64,000 bases of DNA from Pacificispira sp033344895 (lineage in GTDB: Bacteria; Pseudomonadota; Alphaproteobacteria; UBA8366; Aestuariispiraceae): contig OZ245920.1 in the NCBI GenBank assembly GCA_965229685.1, positions 1,116,001 to 1,180,000 of the forward strand. Reading direction: 5' to 3'. The position numbers were made by a program, and so were the translations under genes. The notes below the pieces were generated by a model. That model searched no databases. It saw only the letters and a list, made by a program, of their open reading frames with translations, and was not told where the DNA came from. This document shows, piece after piece, positions 42,036 to 50,184 of the stretch. Numbering within the stretch: position 1 is the first letter of the stretch; the number at the start of each line of letters is the position of its first letter.

Positions 42036-43178
42036 ATGACCGAAGGCGTCACACTGGAACAGGATGTCATTGAAGGCGTGCCGGCCCGGCATTGGGCGGT
42101 GCTGGAGGACGGGCGTATCCGCTGCGAAGTGTGCCCGCGCGAATGCAAGTTGCATGAGGGGCAGCGCGGCCTGTGTTTCGTCCGGGCTCGGCGCGGGGAT
42201 GCACTGGTCCTGACGACCTATGGCCGGGCGTCCGGATACTGTATTGACCCTATCGAAAAGAAGCCGCTGAACCATTTCCTGCCGGGCACGCCTGTCCTCA
42301 GTTTCGGGACGGCGGGGTGCAATCTGACCTGCAAGTTCTGTCAGAACTGGGACATTTCCAAGAGTCGAAAGATGGACCGGCTGATGGACCAGTCGCCGCC
42401 CGGCGCGATTGCGGAGGCGGCGCGGCAGACCGGCTGCCGGTCCGTTGCCTATACCTATAACGACCCGGTGATCTTTCTGGAATATGCGACCGATGTCGCG
42501 GAGGCCTGCCATGCGGCGGGTATCGCCAATGTCGCGGTGACTGCGGGCTATGTGAAGGAAGGGGCGCGGGAGGACTTCTTCCGGCGGATGGACGCGGTCA
42601 ATCTGGACCTGAAGGCCTTTACCGAGGAATTCTATCGCAAGCTCTGCACCGCGTCGCTGGAATCGGTGAAGGAAACGGCGGTCTATCTGGTGAAGGAACG
42701 CGACGCCTGGGTCGAACTGACGACCCTGCTGATCCCCGGCGAGAACGATGGGGACGAGGAACTGGAGGCGTTGACGCAATGGGTTTACGAGGCGCTGGGA
42801 CCGGATGTGCCGCTGCATTTCACGGCTTTCCACCCCGACTACAAGATGACGGACAAACCGCGCACGCCGCCGGAGACGCTGCTGCGGGCCCATCGCATCG
42901 GACGGCAGGCCGGGCTGAACTATGTCTATACCGGCAACATCCATCATGAGCCGACCGGGTCGACCTATTGTCCCGGCTGCGGCACCAAGGTGATCGGCCG
43001 GGACTGGCATCAATTGACGGATTGGAAGGTGGGGCAGGGCGGCCATTGCACGTCCTGCAGCACGCCCATCGCCGGACGGTTCGAACCGAAGCCGGGCAGC
43101 TGGGGGCGGCAGCGCAAGCCGGTTCGCCTCGCCGAATTCGCCCGGAAATGGCAGGCGGCCCGGACGCAGCAGCAATGA
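42036..43178 (+). CDS. AmmeMemoRadiSam system radical SAM enzyme
   Basis: A 380-residue radical SAM protein. The [4Fe-4S]/SAM motif is Cys95, Cys99, Cys102 in GCNLTCKFCQNWD. Four N-terminal cysteines (30, 33, 37, 47) precede it, and a C-terminal CxxC...CxxC zinc-ribbon-like pair (YCPGC, CTSC) follows; both could hold extra metal centres. It resembles pyruvate-formate-lyase-activase-type proteins but belongs to the family linked to AMMECR1 and MEMO. The substrate is unknown. SD AGAAGGA precedes the ATG. Confidence 0.9.
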   Translation: MTEGVTLEQDVIEGVPARHWAVLEDGRIRCEVCPRECKLHEGQRGLCFVRARRGDALVLTTYGRASGYCIDPIEKKPLNHFLPGTPVLSFGTAGCNLTCKFCQNWDISKSRKMDRLMDQSPPGAIAEAARQTGCRSVAYTYNDPVIFLEYATDVAEACHAAGIANVAVTAGYVKEGAREDFFRRMDAVNLDLKAFTEEFYRKLCTASLESVKETAVYLVKERDAWVELTTLLIPGENDGDEELEALTQWVYEALGPDVPLHFTAFHPDYKMTDKPRTPPETLLRAHRIGRQAGLNYVYTGNIHHEPTGSTYCPGCGTKVIGRDWHQLTDWKVGQGGHCTSCSTPIAGRFEPKPGSWGRQRKPVRLAEFARKWQAARTQQQ

Positions 43179-43188
43179 CGTGGAGCCG

Positions 43189-44208
43189 TCAGGCGCTCTC
43201 GATCCCGCGGATCGCGTGATAGCGGTAATAGCGCAGCTTGCCGGATTCCAGGGCCCGGATCAGCATCAGCCAGTATTCCGCCTCGCGCATCATGTCGTTG
43301 ATGAAGTCGCGGGTCAGGTCCTGCTTGGACAGGCCGGCGACGAAGCGGGACCAGGCCTGCAGCAGCATGGCACGGTACTGCTCCGTCTCATCCTCGGTGA
43401 TGCGCATGTCCATGCCCAGATTGACCATGAACTTGCGGTAGTCCTCGGCGGTCCAGAGGTTGAACTCACCCGGCTCCCGGGACATCCAAGCCCCGATGGT
43501 AGGATGGTCCGCGTCCGACTCGTTGACCACCACGTAATCCGTCAGGATGAAGTGGCCGCGCGGTCGCAGGCTGTTGAAGGCGGTCTGCAGGAACAGATCC
43601 TTGCGGCGGAACCGATAGGCACGTTCGCGGCACAGGACGCCGCTGAACCGCCGTTCGGGCAAATCCAGTTGTTCGGGATCGTACAGTCTGACCGGTGCCC
43701 GCCGCTCCATGCCGTGCTGAACCGACAGGGCCTGCGCCAGGTCGGCGAGTTCCGGATCGGCCTCATAGCCATCGATATAGGTGCTGAGGTTTTTCGCGGT
43801 CTTGCGCGTGCCGCCGCCCAGCCCGGCCGAAAGGTCGATGCTGCTCATCTCATGGTTCAGATTCATCGGCTTCATCAGCCAGGACGTATAATCAGCGCCG
43901 CCCGGATGAACGACTTCGTCCTTTTCGTCCAGTTCCCAGAGGCGCCTACAGAAGCTGACGCGTCCCTTTGGCCAGGTTCGGCCGGACTCGTCTTCCTCCG
44001 CTTCGTCATCCACCTGAATGGCTAAAGGATTGTCGGGCGTGTTGCCGTATTTCCGTATGAGCAGCGCATTCGGGTCCTCACCCTCCCACCAGGCCTGAAA
44101 CCGAATGTGAAAGGGTATGTAGCCGTCTTCCGTACGCTTCTTTGTCAAGATCGCATTCACCGCGAGGGTTCCCCACCATGCCCAACCCGCATAACCATGC
44201 AGTGACAT
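43189..44208 (-). CDS. Putative SAM-dependent methyltransferase
   Basis: A 339-residue protein with a class I methyltransferase-like core in its middle. SSIDLSAGLGGGTRKTAKNL (about 133-152) looks like the SAM-binding motif I, followed by IDGYEADPELADLA (motif II) and GHFILTDYVV. The N-terminal 100 residues are unusual, with an aromatic MSLHGYAGWAWWGT start. The target is unknown. ATG at 44208 is preferred over an upstream TTG. A CtrA-type box lies directly upstream, which hints at cell-cycle control. Confidence 0.7.
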   Translation of the reverse strand: MSLHGYAGWAWWGTLAVNAILTKKRTEDGYIPFHIRFQAWWEGEDPNALLIRKYGNTPDNPLAIQVDDEAEEDESGRTWPKGRVSFCRRLWELDEKDEVVHPGGADYTSWLMKPMNLNHEMSSIDLSAGLGGGTRKTAKNLSTYIDGYEADPELADLAQALSVQHGMERRAPVRLYDPEQLDLPERRFSGVLCRERAYRFRRKDLFLQTAFNSLRPRGHFILTDYVVVNESDADHPTIGAWMSREPGEFNLWTAEDYRKFMVNLGMDMRITEDETEQYRAMLLQAWSRFVAGLSKQDLTRDFINDMMREAEYWLMLIRALESGKLRYYRYHAIRGIESA

Positions 44209-44210
44209 GG

Positions 44211-44226
44211 TTAATGTGACGTTAAC
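44211..44226. promoter_or_regulatory. Consensus CtrA-binding site
   Basis: TTAA-TGTGACG-TTAAC matches the TTAA-N7-TTAAC full site of the alphaproteobacterial cell-cycle regulator CtrA. It is palindromic within GTTAATGTGACGTTAAC, so it reads as a site on both strands. It lies 3-18 bp upstream of the methyltransferase start and about 170 bp upstream of the small membrane protein at 44395. Confidence 0.6.
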
Positions 44227-44394
44227 GCGAACATGTAGCAAACGTCCAGATATCGTTCATCTTGAATAATAAAATTTCTTTGAAACCGTGACCGCCGTCA
44301 CAGATTTTTGCCCCATTGCGGCCCATTTCTGTTGTCAGAAGGGATGACAGGGATCGCAGGAGCGGACCTTGGGAACCGTAAGAGGATTAAGACA

Positions 44395-44529
44395 ATGACC
44401 GACCTGTCATTCGCGCCGCAGCGTAACCGCCGTGTATATCAGCCGCGCCGCCCGGTCATGCGCTTCGCGTTCAGCATCGCATTCTGCTTCGTCCTGATCG
44501 GCACGGTCGCCGTCGCTACGGTGATCTAG
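44395..44529 (+). CDS. Small single-pass membrane protein
   Basis: An ORF of 44 codons with SD AGAGGA 8 bp upstream. The product has a basic, arginine-rich N-terminus (RNRRVYQPRRP) and one hydrophobic helix (about residues 25-44), so it should insert in the inner membrane with the N-terminus inside. No family is recognised. It shares the CtrA-box region with the divergent methyltransferase gene. Confidence 0.5.
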   Translation: MTDLSFAPQRNRRVYQPRRPVMRFAFSIAFCFVLIGTVAVATVI

Positions 44530-44541
44530 CGCTGCGGTGAA

Positions 44542-45261
44542 CTAGGCGGGCGTTCCCGGCCTTTCGACAGTCAGGTCGGGGCGGGCGGCATCCGCGATCT
44601 GCCAGGAGACCTGCGCGCCGCATTGGTCCTGCCAAAGCGCCGCCAGTTCCTGCGCCGCCGCGTCGACATCGACGCTTCCCAGGCTCTGTATCGTGACGAC
44701 GGCCCGCTGCGTTGCGGCGGTGATGCAGGACCGTCCGTCCTGATACCAGTTCCAGCGCCGGCAGAGCACCTTCGTTTCGTCTGCGTATACGACTTCACCC
44801 GGCTTGGGTGGGTCTTCGCCCTGATCTTCCTTTCCCAGCGGCAGGAAGCTCTCTTCGCCGGTGGCGAAGCGGAACCCGAAATTGCCACGAACATTGTCCA
44901 GATCGTCCGCACCGATTGGTGTCAGGTGCCGGATCGAAATGAGATTGTAGGCGTCGACGGGGCGGCTGATCCGCGGCAGGCCACGTCCCTTGACGGCGGA
45001 ACGCAGCAGCCGCTCGACCGACGACCGATACTTGGTCTGCTTGATCCCGAAATCCCGGTAGGCGCGGCGCCAATCCGATATCGCGGCCAACGTCCCCAGG
45101 TCTTCCGGGTCGTATCGTTCCGCGGCCGACGCTTCCTCTTCCGCGATCAGGGCCTGTAGGGCTGCACCGCGATCCATTTCCACCGACAGGTCTCGGGCGA
45201 CCAGAACCGCAACCCGGTAGCTTGGAAAGGTGTCAAGAATGGGGGCAATCGTGAAGCGCAT
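44542..45261 (-). CDS. B3/4-domain protein (tRNA-editing-like)
   Basis: A 239-residue protein of the B3/4 family (COG3382), homologous to the editing module of phenylalanyl-tRNA synthetase beta and found stand-alone in many bacteria. GIKQTKYRSSVERLL and VDAYNLISIRHLTPIGADDLD are the typical blocks. A role in clearing mischarged tRNA is suspected but unproven. It is the last gene in a tight minus-strand run with dtd and chaC (gaps 9 and 14 bp). Confidence 0.87.
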   Translation of the reverse strand: MRFTIAPILDTFPSYRVAVLVARDLSVEMDRGAALQALIAEEEASAAERYDPEDLGTLAAISDWRRAYRDFGIKQTKYRSSVERLLRSAVKGRGLPRISRPVDAYNLISIRHLTPIGADDLDNVRGNFGFRFATGEESFLPLGKEDQGEDPPKPGEVVYADETKVLCRRWNWYQDGRSCITAATQRAVVTIQSLGSVDVDAAAQELAALWQDQCGAQVSWQIADAARPDLTVERPGTPA

Positions 45262-45270
45262 GGCCGCTCC

Positions 45271-45720
45271 TCAGGTCGGGTTCCGCCCGTCGAGCCAGAG
45301 CGTGACGGGGCCGTCATTGATGAGATTTACCTGCATGTCCGCGCCGAAACGGCCGGTTGCCACCGTCACGCATTCGCTGCGCAGGATGTCTACAAAGTGA
45401 TTGAAGAGCCTCAGGCCCTCATCCGGCGGCGCGGCATCGGAAAAGCCCGGCCGGTTGCCCTTTCGCCAGCGCGCGGCCAGCGTGAACTGACTGATGGCCA
45501 GCACCTCACCGCCGACATCGCCCAGGGCCAGGTTCATCTTTCCCTGCGCATCTGAAAAGACCCTCAATGCCGTGGCCTTACGGGCCAGGAAGGCCACATC
45601 GTCGTTGCTGTCACCGGGTTCCGCGCAGACGAAGATCACCAGGCCCCGCTCGATCGATCCGATGGTTTCGCCCTCGACAGAGACCGATGCCCTGCCGGAT
45701 CGCTGAACAAGCAGTTTCAC
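45271..45720 (-). CDS. dtd: D-aminoacyl-tRNA deacylase
   Basis: A 149-residue DTD enzyme that removes D-amino acids and glycine from mischarged tRNAs. The catalytic motif SQFT (residues 77-80) and the cross-subunit substrate motif NDGPVT (135-140) are intact, and the protein begins with the usual KLLVQR. The start is GTG at 45720, with a purine-rich SD (AAGGGA) in front. Confidence 0.95.
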   Translation of the reverse strand: MKLLVQRSGRASVSVEGETIGSIERGLVIFVCAEPGDSNDDVAFLARKATALRVFSDAQGKMNLALGDVGGEVLAISQFTLAARWRKGNRPGFSDAAPPDEGLRLFNHFVDILRSECVTVATGRFGADMQVNLINDGPVTLWLDGRNPT

Positions 45721-45734
45721 GAGCAATCCCTTCC

Positions 45735-46316
45735 CTAGATTCCGGCGCCGGCATCCAGTTCGCCGGTCATCTCCAGCACCCGCGCCAGCAGCGCGTGCAG
45801 ATGCGGCTCCCGATAGCCATGCTCTTCCAGCGACTTGACGGTGTTGATCAGGTAATCGCGGTTGAGGCCGGCCTCGCCGCGCGCCTGAAGGATGACGCGG
45901 GCCGCCTGATCCAGCGGGACGAGCCCGGCAAAATGAGGATGTGAGGGGTCGGCGACGAAGCAATGCGCCGGGACACGCCGACCGTCCGGCAGGTCGACCG
46001 GCAGGTGGGCCGGACGATAGGCGTAGCCGCGCAGTTCCCGCTCCTCCAGATAGGCGGCGGTTTCCGGCCAGTCATTGGGGGCCACACGAAACACCATGCC
46101 GTCGCAGGCCGCACCGTCGCTCAATGCAAGGCCCAGGACGAGGCCGCGGCATTCCGGTGTCCCCCGATGGTGTTCCGACCAGATACAGAAGCTTCGTGAA
46201 TAGCCGTGCAGGGTTGCCGGCGCCGATTCAAGATGCGGGAAGCCCGGCCGCCACATCAGCGACCCATATCCGAATACCCAGATCTCACCGTCCTTTGCGG
46301 CGGTTTCCGACCACAT
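45735..46316 (-). CDS. ChaC-like gamma-glutamylcyclotransferase
   Basis: A 193-residue ChaC-family protein. WVFGYGSLMWRPGF (about 13-26) is the substrate-binding loop, and the conserved acid lies in the LEERELRGYAY region. ChaC enzymes degrade glutathione to 5-oxoproline and Cys-Gly. It is upstream in the dtd/B3-4 cluster. Confidence 0.9.
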   Translation of the reverse strand: MWSETAAKDGEIWVFGYGSLMWRPGFPHLESAPATLHGYSRSFCIWSEHHRGTPECRGLVLGLALSDGAACDGMVFRVAPNDWPETAAYLEERELRGYAYRPAHLPVDLPDGRRVPAHCFVADPSHPHFAGLVPLDQAARVILQARGEAGLNRDYLINTVKSLEEHGYREPHLHALLARVLEMTGELDAGAGI

Positions 46317-46460
46317 TTCGACCCCGATGCCTAATCAATCGGTCCGATCAGAAAGAGACGAGCCGCCGGCGTCAACCCGCTTCATGGCGCGAAAGATTGC
46401 GTATGCCGGTGAACAGCGATAGACAGTCGTCGGGGCAGGGACATTGGAGCAAGGGTGGCG

Positions 46461-46835
46461 ATGTCTCGCATACTTCTGATTGATGATGACGCACGCACGC
46501 GCGATCTGGTGACCGCAATCCTTCAAGGGGACGGTCATGACGTGGACGTGGCGTCGGACGGCGAGTCCGGAATTCAGGCGGCGTTGGCTGGGCCGGCACC
46601 GGACATGATCGTGACCGACCTGAACATGCGGGGGACCACGGGGTGGGACGTCGTGCGCCGACTGCGTGCGGAGGCACAGTGCCGATCGGTCCCGATACTG
46701 GCGCTTTCAGCCTTCACGACCGCCCAGGATCGGGACGAGGCCTTCGATGCCGGTGTCACTGCCTACCAGAACAAGCCCGTCGACCGCGAGCGACTGCTTG
46801 CCAAGGTCACCGAACTGCTGAACGGAAACCGCTAG
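46461..46835 (+). CDS. Single-domain response regulator (CheY-like)
   Basis: A 124-residue receiver domain with no output domain. The acidic pocket is Asp8-Asp9-Asp10, the phosphorylation site Asp53 (MIVTDLNM), with Ser83 and Lys105 (NKPVD) completing the switch. It would act by protein-protein contact. No histidine kinase is nearby. A GTG two codons upstream (46455) is an alternative start. Confidence 0.9.
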   Translation: MSRILLIDDDARTRDLVTAILQGDGHDVDVASDGESGIQAALAGPAPDMIVTDLNMRGTTGWDVVRRLRAEAQCRSVPILALSAFTTAQDRDEAFDAGVTAYQNKPVDRERLLAKVTELLNGNR

Positions 46836-47296
46836 TCCAGCGGAACGTCGAGGCCCGTTTTCACCGTATCCATCGCAATCGTCGTCTTGAAATGGGCAAC
46901 GTTGGCGTCGTCGAACAGGGCGCGGCGCGTGAAGGCCTCATAGTCGGTTACGCTCTTCGCGGTGACGATCAGGACAAAGTCGGATTCGCCCATCGTATAG
47001 AAACACTGCTGCACCTCCGGCAGCTTGCGCATTCTGGCCTTGAAGCCGTCCACCGCCTGCCCCCGTCCCTTGGTCAGGGTGACGTGAACGATCAAGGTGA
47101 TCCGGTTTCCGGTAACCGCACCGTCCAGCACTGCAATCTCGCGCCGGATCGCCCCTGCGGCGCGCAGCCTTTTCAGGCGACGTTGAACCGCCGTTGGCGA
47201 CAGGCCGACTTCGGCACCAATGGCCTCGGTTGTCTGGCGGCAATCCGCCTGAACCAGGGCGAGGATCTTTCGGTCGAATGCATCAATTTCCAGCAT
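46832..47296 (-). CDS. Lrp/AsnC-family transcriptional regulator
   Basis: A 154-residue Lrp-type regulator. The N-terminal helix-turn-helix (TTEAIGAEVGLSPTAVQRRLKRL, about 22-44) is joined to a RAM effector domain (about 68-150, with CFYTMGESDFVLIV). It is divergent from an EamA-type exporter, a pairing usually meaning that the amino acid sensed is the one exported. It overlaps the convergent response-regulator gene by four bases. Confidence 0.92.
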   Translation of the reverse strand: MLEIDAFDRKILALVQADCRQTTEAIGAEVGLSPTAVQRRLKRLRAAGAIRREIAVLDGAVTGNRITLIVHVTLTKGRGQAVDGFKARMRKLPEVQQCFYTMGESDFVLIVTAKSVTDYEAFTRRALFDDANVAHFKTTIAMDTVKTGLDVPLD

Positions 47297-47408
47297 GGGA
47301 GCAGAATTTCACCATCGTTGTGAGAGATAAAGCCGAAAATCACCGCCGCCGGGGCATGCTTCGCCGCCCTGCGGTTCCGGCCCTGACGTATCAAATGATG
47401 TGACGGAT

Positions 47409-47437
47409 CCGGGATCGCGCTTGTGTCGCGATCCCGG
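47409..47437 (+). repeat. Perfect 11-bp inverted repeat upstream of the DMT exporter
   Basis: CCGGGATCGCG (47409-47419) and CGCGATCCCGG (47427-47437) flank a 7-nt loop, without a T run behind them. CCCG/CGGG at 47433-47446 gives a competing smaller hairpin. The position, 34 bp before the exporter start, suits an RNA or operator element. Confidence 0.5.
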
Positions 47438-47470
47438 TATCACGGGACCGAAATCAGCGTGGCGGATGAG

Positions 47471-48403
47471 ATGACACAAGGCGCAGCACCCATTGCCCCA
47501 TCGGCGGCTATCGCGGCGGGCATTCCCTGGTCAGGTATTCTGGCCGGTCTGGCCGCGGCTGCAATCTGGGGCGCCTGGCCGGTTGCCTCCCGCTTCGGCG
47601 TTCAGCAGACATTGACCCCGATGGACCTGACCATGGTCCGGTTCCTGGTGGCGGGGCTGATTCTTCTGCCCATCGTGCTGCGTCTGGGCCATGGCGGCCT
47701 TGGATGGGGACGGGCGATTGTGCTGGCGATCGGTGCGGGGGCGCCCTACATGCTGGTCACCTCCAGCGGTTTCACCTTTGCCCCTGCCGGACACGGTGGA
47801 TTGATCATTCCAGGCTTCATGCTGACGACGTCGACCCTTGTGGGCTGGCTCATCCTGAAGGATGCGCCCGATCGCAAGCGATGGATCGGTCTGGCCATCG
47901 TCCTGTCGGGCGTTGCGACCATGGCCAGCGCGGCCGTCATGGATAGCACGGGTTTCGATGCGTTGTGGAAAGGGCATCTGCTTTTCGCCGGCGGCGGGCT
48001 GCTATGGGCCAGCTATACGGTGGCCAGTCGCAAATGGACGGTTGCGCCGTTGCACGCGACGGCACTCGTGTCGGTGATCTCGCTTGTCCTGTTTGCGCCG
48101 GTTTATCTGGTTCAGCGCGGAACGGCCTTCCTTCAGGCGCCGCTTGGAGAACTTCTGTTCCAGGGGCTTGCCCAGGGTGTGTTCTCCGCCGTTCTGGCGC
48201 TCCTGTTCTATACAAAGGCCGTGGCGGTACTGGGCGCAGGGCGTGCCGCCGTCTTTGGGGCGCTTGTCCCCGGGCTGGCGGCCCTCTTCGCCTATCCGGC
48301 GCTGGGAGAGATCCCATCGATGCGGCATCTGGTCGGTCTTGGTCTCGTCGCTTCCGGCACCGTCCTTGCGCTGGGTCTTTTGACGCGCCGCCGCAAAACC
48401 TAG
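47471..48403 (+). CDS. EamA/DMT-family exporter
   Basis: A drug/metabolite transporter of 310 residues with ten predicted transmembrane helices in two EamA repeats (first repeat about 20-145, second about 165-305). Such proteins export amino acids or other metabolites; control by the divergent Lrp regulator points to an amino acid. ATG 47471 is used; GTG 47459, in frame and four codons upstream, is possible. Confidence 0.87.
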   Translation: MTQGAAPIAPSAAIAAGIPWSGILAGLAAAAIWGAWPVASRFGVQQTLTPMDLTMVRFLVAGLILLPIVLRLGHGGLGWGRAIVLAIGAGAPYMLVTSSGFTFAPAGHGGLIIPGFMLTTSTLVGWLILKDAPDRKRWIGLAIVLSGVATMASAAVMDSTGFDALWKGHLLFAGGGLLWASYTVASRKWTVAPLHATALVSVISLVLFAPVYLVQRGTAFLQAPLGELLFQGLAQGVFSAVLALLFYTKAVAVLGAGRAAVFGALVPGLAALFAYPALGEIPSMRHLVGLGLVASGTVLALGLLTRRRKT

Positions 48404-48519
48404 ACTGCGACAAGACTTCCTTTTTTCGGGGCTTGGAAACCGTTCCATCTGTCGGTAACGTCAGTGGAATGCTGCACTGCAGAAATTTTCGACAAAGCCA
48501 GCCCCGGGGAGTTGAAACC

Positions 48520-50136
48520 ATGACCGATACCGACCTTGCCGCCGCTGCCGACGGCGTCCGCCTGACCGGCGAAATGAAGCCGGGTTACGCCGACATTCTG
48601 ACCGACGAGGCCGTCGGCTTTGTCGCGACCCTGGAACGCAAGTTCGGCGCACGCAGGCGGGAGCTTCTGGCCCTGCGCGAGCAGCGACAGGCCCGGATCG
48701 ATGCCGGTGAACTGCCCGATTTCCTGTCGGAGACGGCCGAAATCCGGAATGGGGACTGGAAGATTGCACCCCTGCCGGAAGATCTGAAGGATCGCCGCGT
48801 CGAAATTACCGGTCCGACAGACCGGAAGATGGTGATCAACGCCCTGAACTCCGGGGCTTATGTCTTCATGGCGGATCTGGAAGACTCCAATTGCCCGACC
48901 TGGGACAATATGATCGGCGGTCAGATCAACCTGCGCGACGCAATGGCTCGCACCATTGCCTTCGAGGATCCGAAATCCGGTAAGTCCTATGCGTTGAAGG
49001 ACAAGACGGCGGTCCTCCTGGTACGGCCCCGCGGCTGGCATCTGGAGGAGAAGCACATTCTGGTCGACGGGCAGCCGGCGTCCGGCGGCATCGTCGACTT
49101 TGCCCTGTATTTCTTCCACAATCATGCGGAGGCGAAGGCGCAGGGCACCGGCCCGTATTACTATCTGCCGAAGATGGAAAGCCACCTTGAGGCTCGATTG
49201 TGGAACGACATTTTCGTCGAGTCGCAGCGGCTTCTGGGGGTTCCACAGGGCACGATCCGCGCAACCGTCCTGATCGAGACCATACTCGCGGCCTTCGAAA
49301 TGGACGAGATCCTGTATGAACTGCGTGACCATTCGGCCGGGCTGAACTGCGGGCGCTGGGACTACATTTTCTCCATCATCAAGAAATTCCGTCGCAATGC
49401 CGATTTCGTCATGCCGGACCGGTCGCTGGTGACGATGACGGTCCCCAACATGCGGGCCTACTCGTTGCTGGCGGTCAAAACGTGCCACAAGCGGGGCGCG
49501 CCCTGCATCGGCGGCATGGCCGCCCAGATCCCGGTGAAGGGCGATGAAAAGAAGAATGCGGAAGCCTTCGCCAAGGTGAAGGCGGACAAGGAGCGCGAGG
49601 CGAATGACGGCCATGACGGCAGCTGGGTCGCGCATCCGGGCCTCGTTCCGGTCGCGCTGGAAGCATTCAATGCGGTCATGAAGCAGCCCAACCAGATCGA
49701 CCGTCAGCGCGACGATGTCACGGTCAGTGCCGCCGATCTGCTGGCCGTGCCGGAAGGCGCAATCACCGAAGCCGGCGTACGCATGAACATCCAGGTCGGC
49801 GTGCGCTACACCGAGGCTTGGCTTGGCGGCAATGGCTGTGTGCCGCTGTTCGACCTGATGGAGGATGCGGCAACGGCGGAGATTTCCCGGGCGCAGCTCT
49901 GGCAGTGGGCGCAGCATGGCGCAAAGACCGCGGAGGGCACCGTGTTGACCCGCGAGTCCGTGTCTCGAATGATCGCCGAGGAAATGGACAAGATTCGTGC
50001 GGAAGCCGGCGGTGATCTGTCCGGTACCCGTTTTGAACAGGCGGGGAGCCTGTTCGAGGAAATGGCGCTGGCGGAAGACTTCCCGACCTTCCTGACCCTG
50101 CCGGCCTATGAAATGGTCCTCGGATCGGGTGGCTGA
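48520..50136 (+). CDS. aceB: Malate synthase A
   Basis: A 538-residue malate synthase of the A type (about 530 residues; isoform G is about 720). The catalytic-site blocks LLVRPRGWHLEEKH, IRATVLIETILAAFEMDEILYEL and GLNCGRWDYIFS are present. It condenses glyoxylate with acetyl-CoA in the glyoxylate bypass, allowing growth on acetate or fatty acids. A CTGCA-C-TGCAG palindrome at 48472-48482 is a possible operator. Isocitrate lyase is not in the window. Confidence 0.95.
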   Translation: MTDTDLAAAADGVRLTGEMKPGYADILTDEAVGFVATLERKFGARRRELLALREQRQARIDAGELPDFLSETAEIRNGDWKIAPLPEDLKDRRVEITGPTDRKMVINALNSGAYVFMADLEDSNCPTWDNMIGGQINLRDAMARTIAFEDPKSGKSYALKDKTAVLLVRPRGWHLEEKHILVDGQPASGGIVDFALYFFHNHAEAKAQGTGPYYYLPKMESHLEARLWNDIFVESQRLLGVPQGTIRATVLIETILAAFEMDEILYELRDHSAGLNCGRWDYIFSIIKKFRRNADFVMPDRSLVTMTVPNMRAYSLLAVKTCHKRGAPCIGGMAAQIPVKGDEKKNAEAFAKVKADKEREANDGHDGSWVAHPGLVPVALEAFNAVMKQPNQIDRQRDDVTVSAADLLAVPEGAITEAGVRMNIQVGVRYTEAWLGGNGCVPLFDLMEDAATAEISRAQLWQWAQHGAKTAEGTVLTRESVSRMIAEEMDKIRAEAGGDLSGTRFEQAGSLFEEMALAEDFPTFLTLPAYEMVLGSGG

Positions 50137-50145
50137 GTGACATGG

Positions 50146-50181
50146 CGGGGCGGCGTCGGATCCTGACACGTCGCCCCGTTT
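50146..50181 (+). terminator. Terminator after malate synthase
   Basis: CGGGGCGGCGT (50146-50156) pairs with ACGTCGCCCCG (50168-50178), allowing one G-T pair, and TTT follows. The hairpin lies 9 bp after the stop codon. Confidence 0.75.
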
Positions 50182-50184
50182 CCT

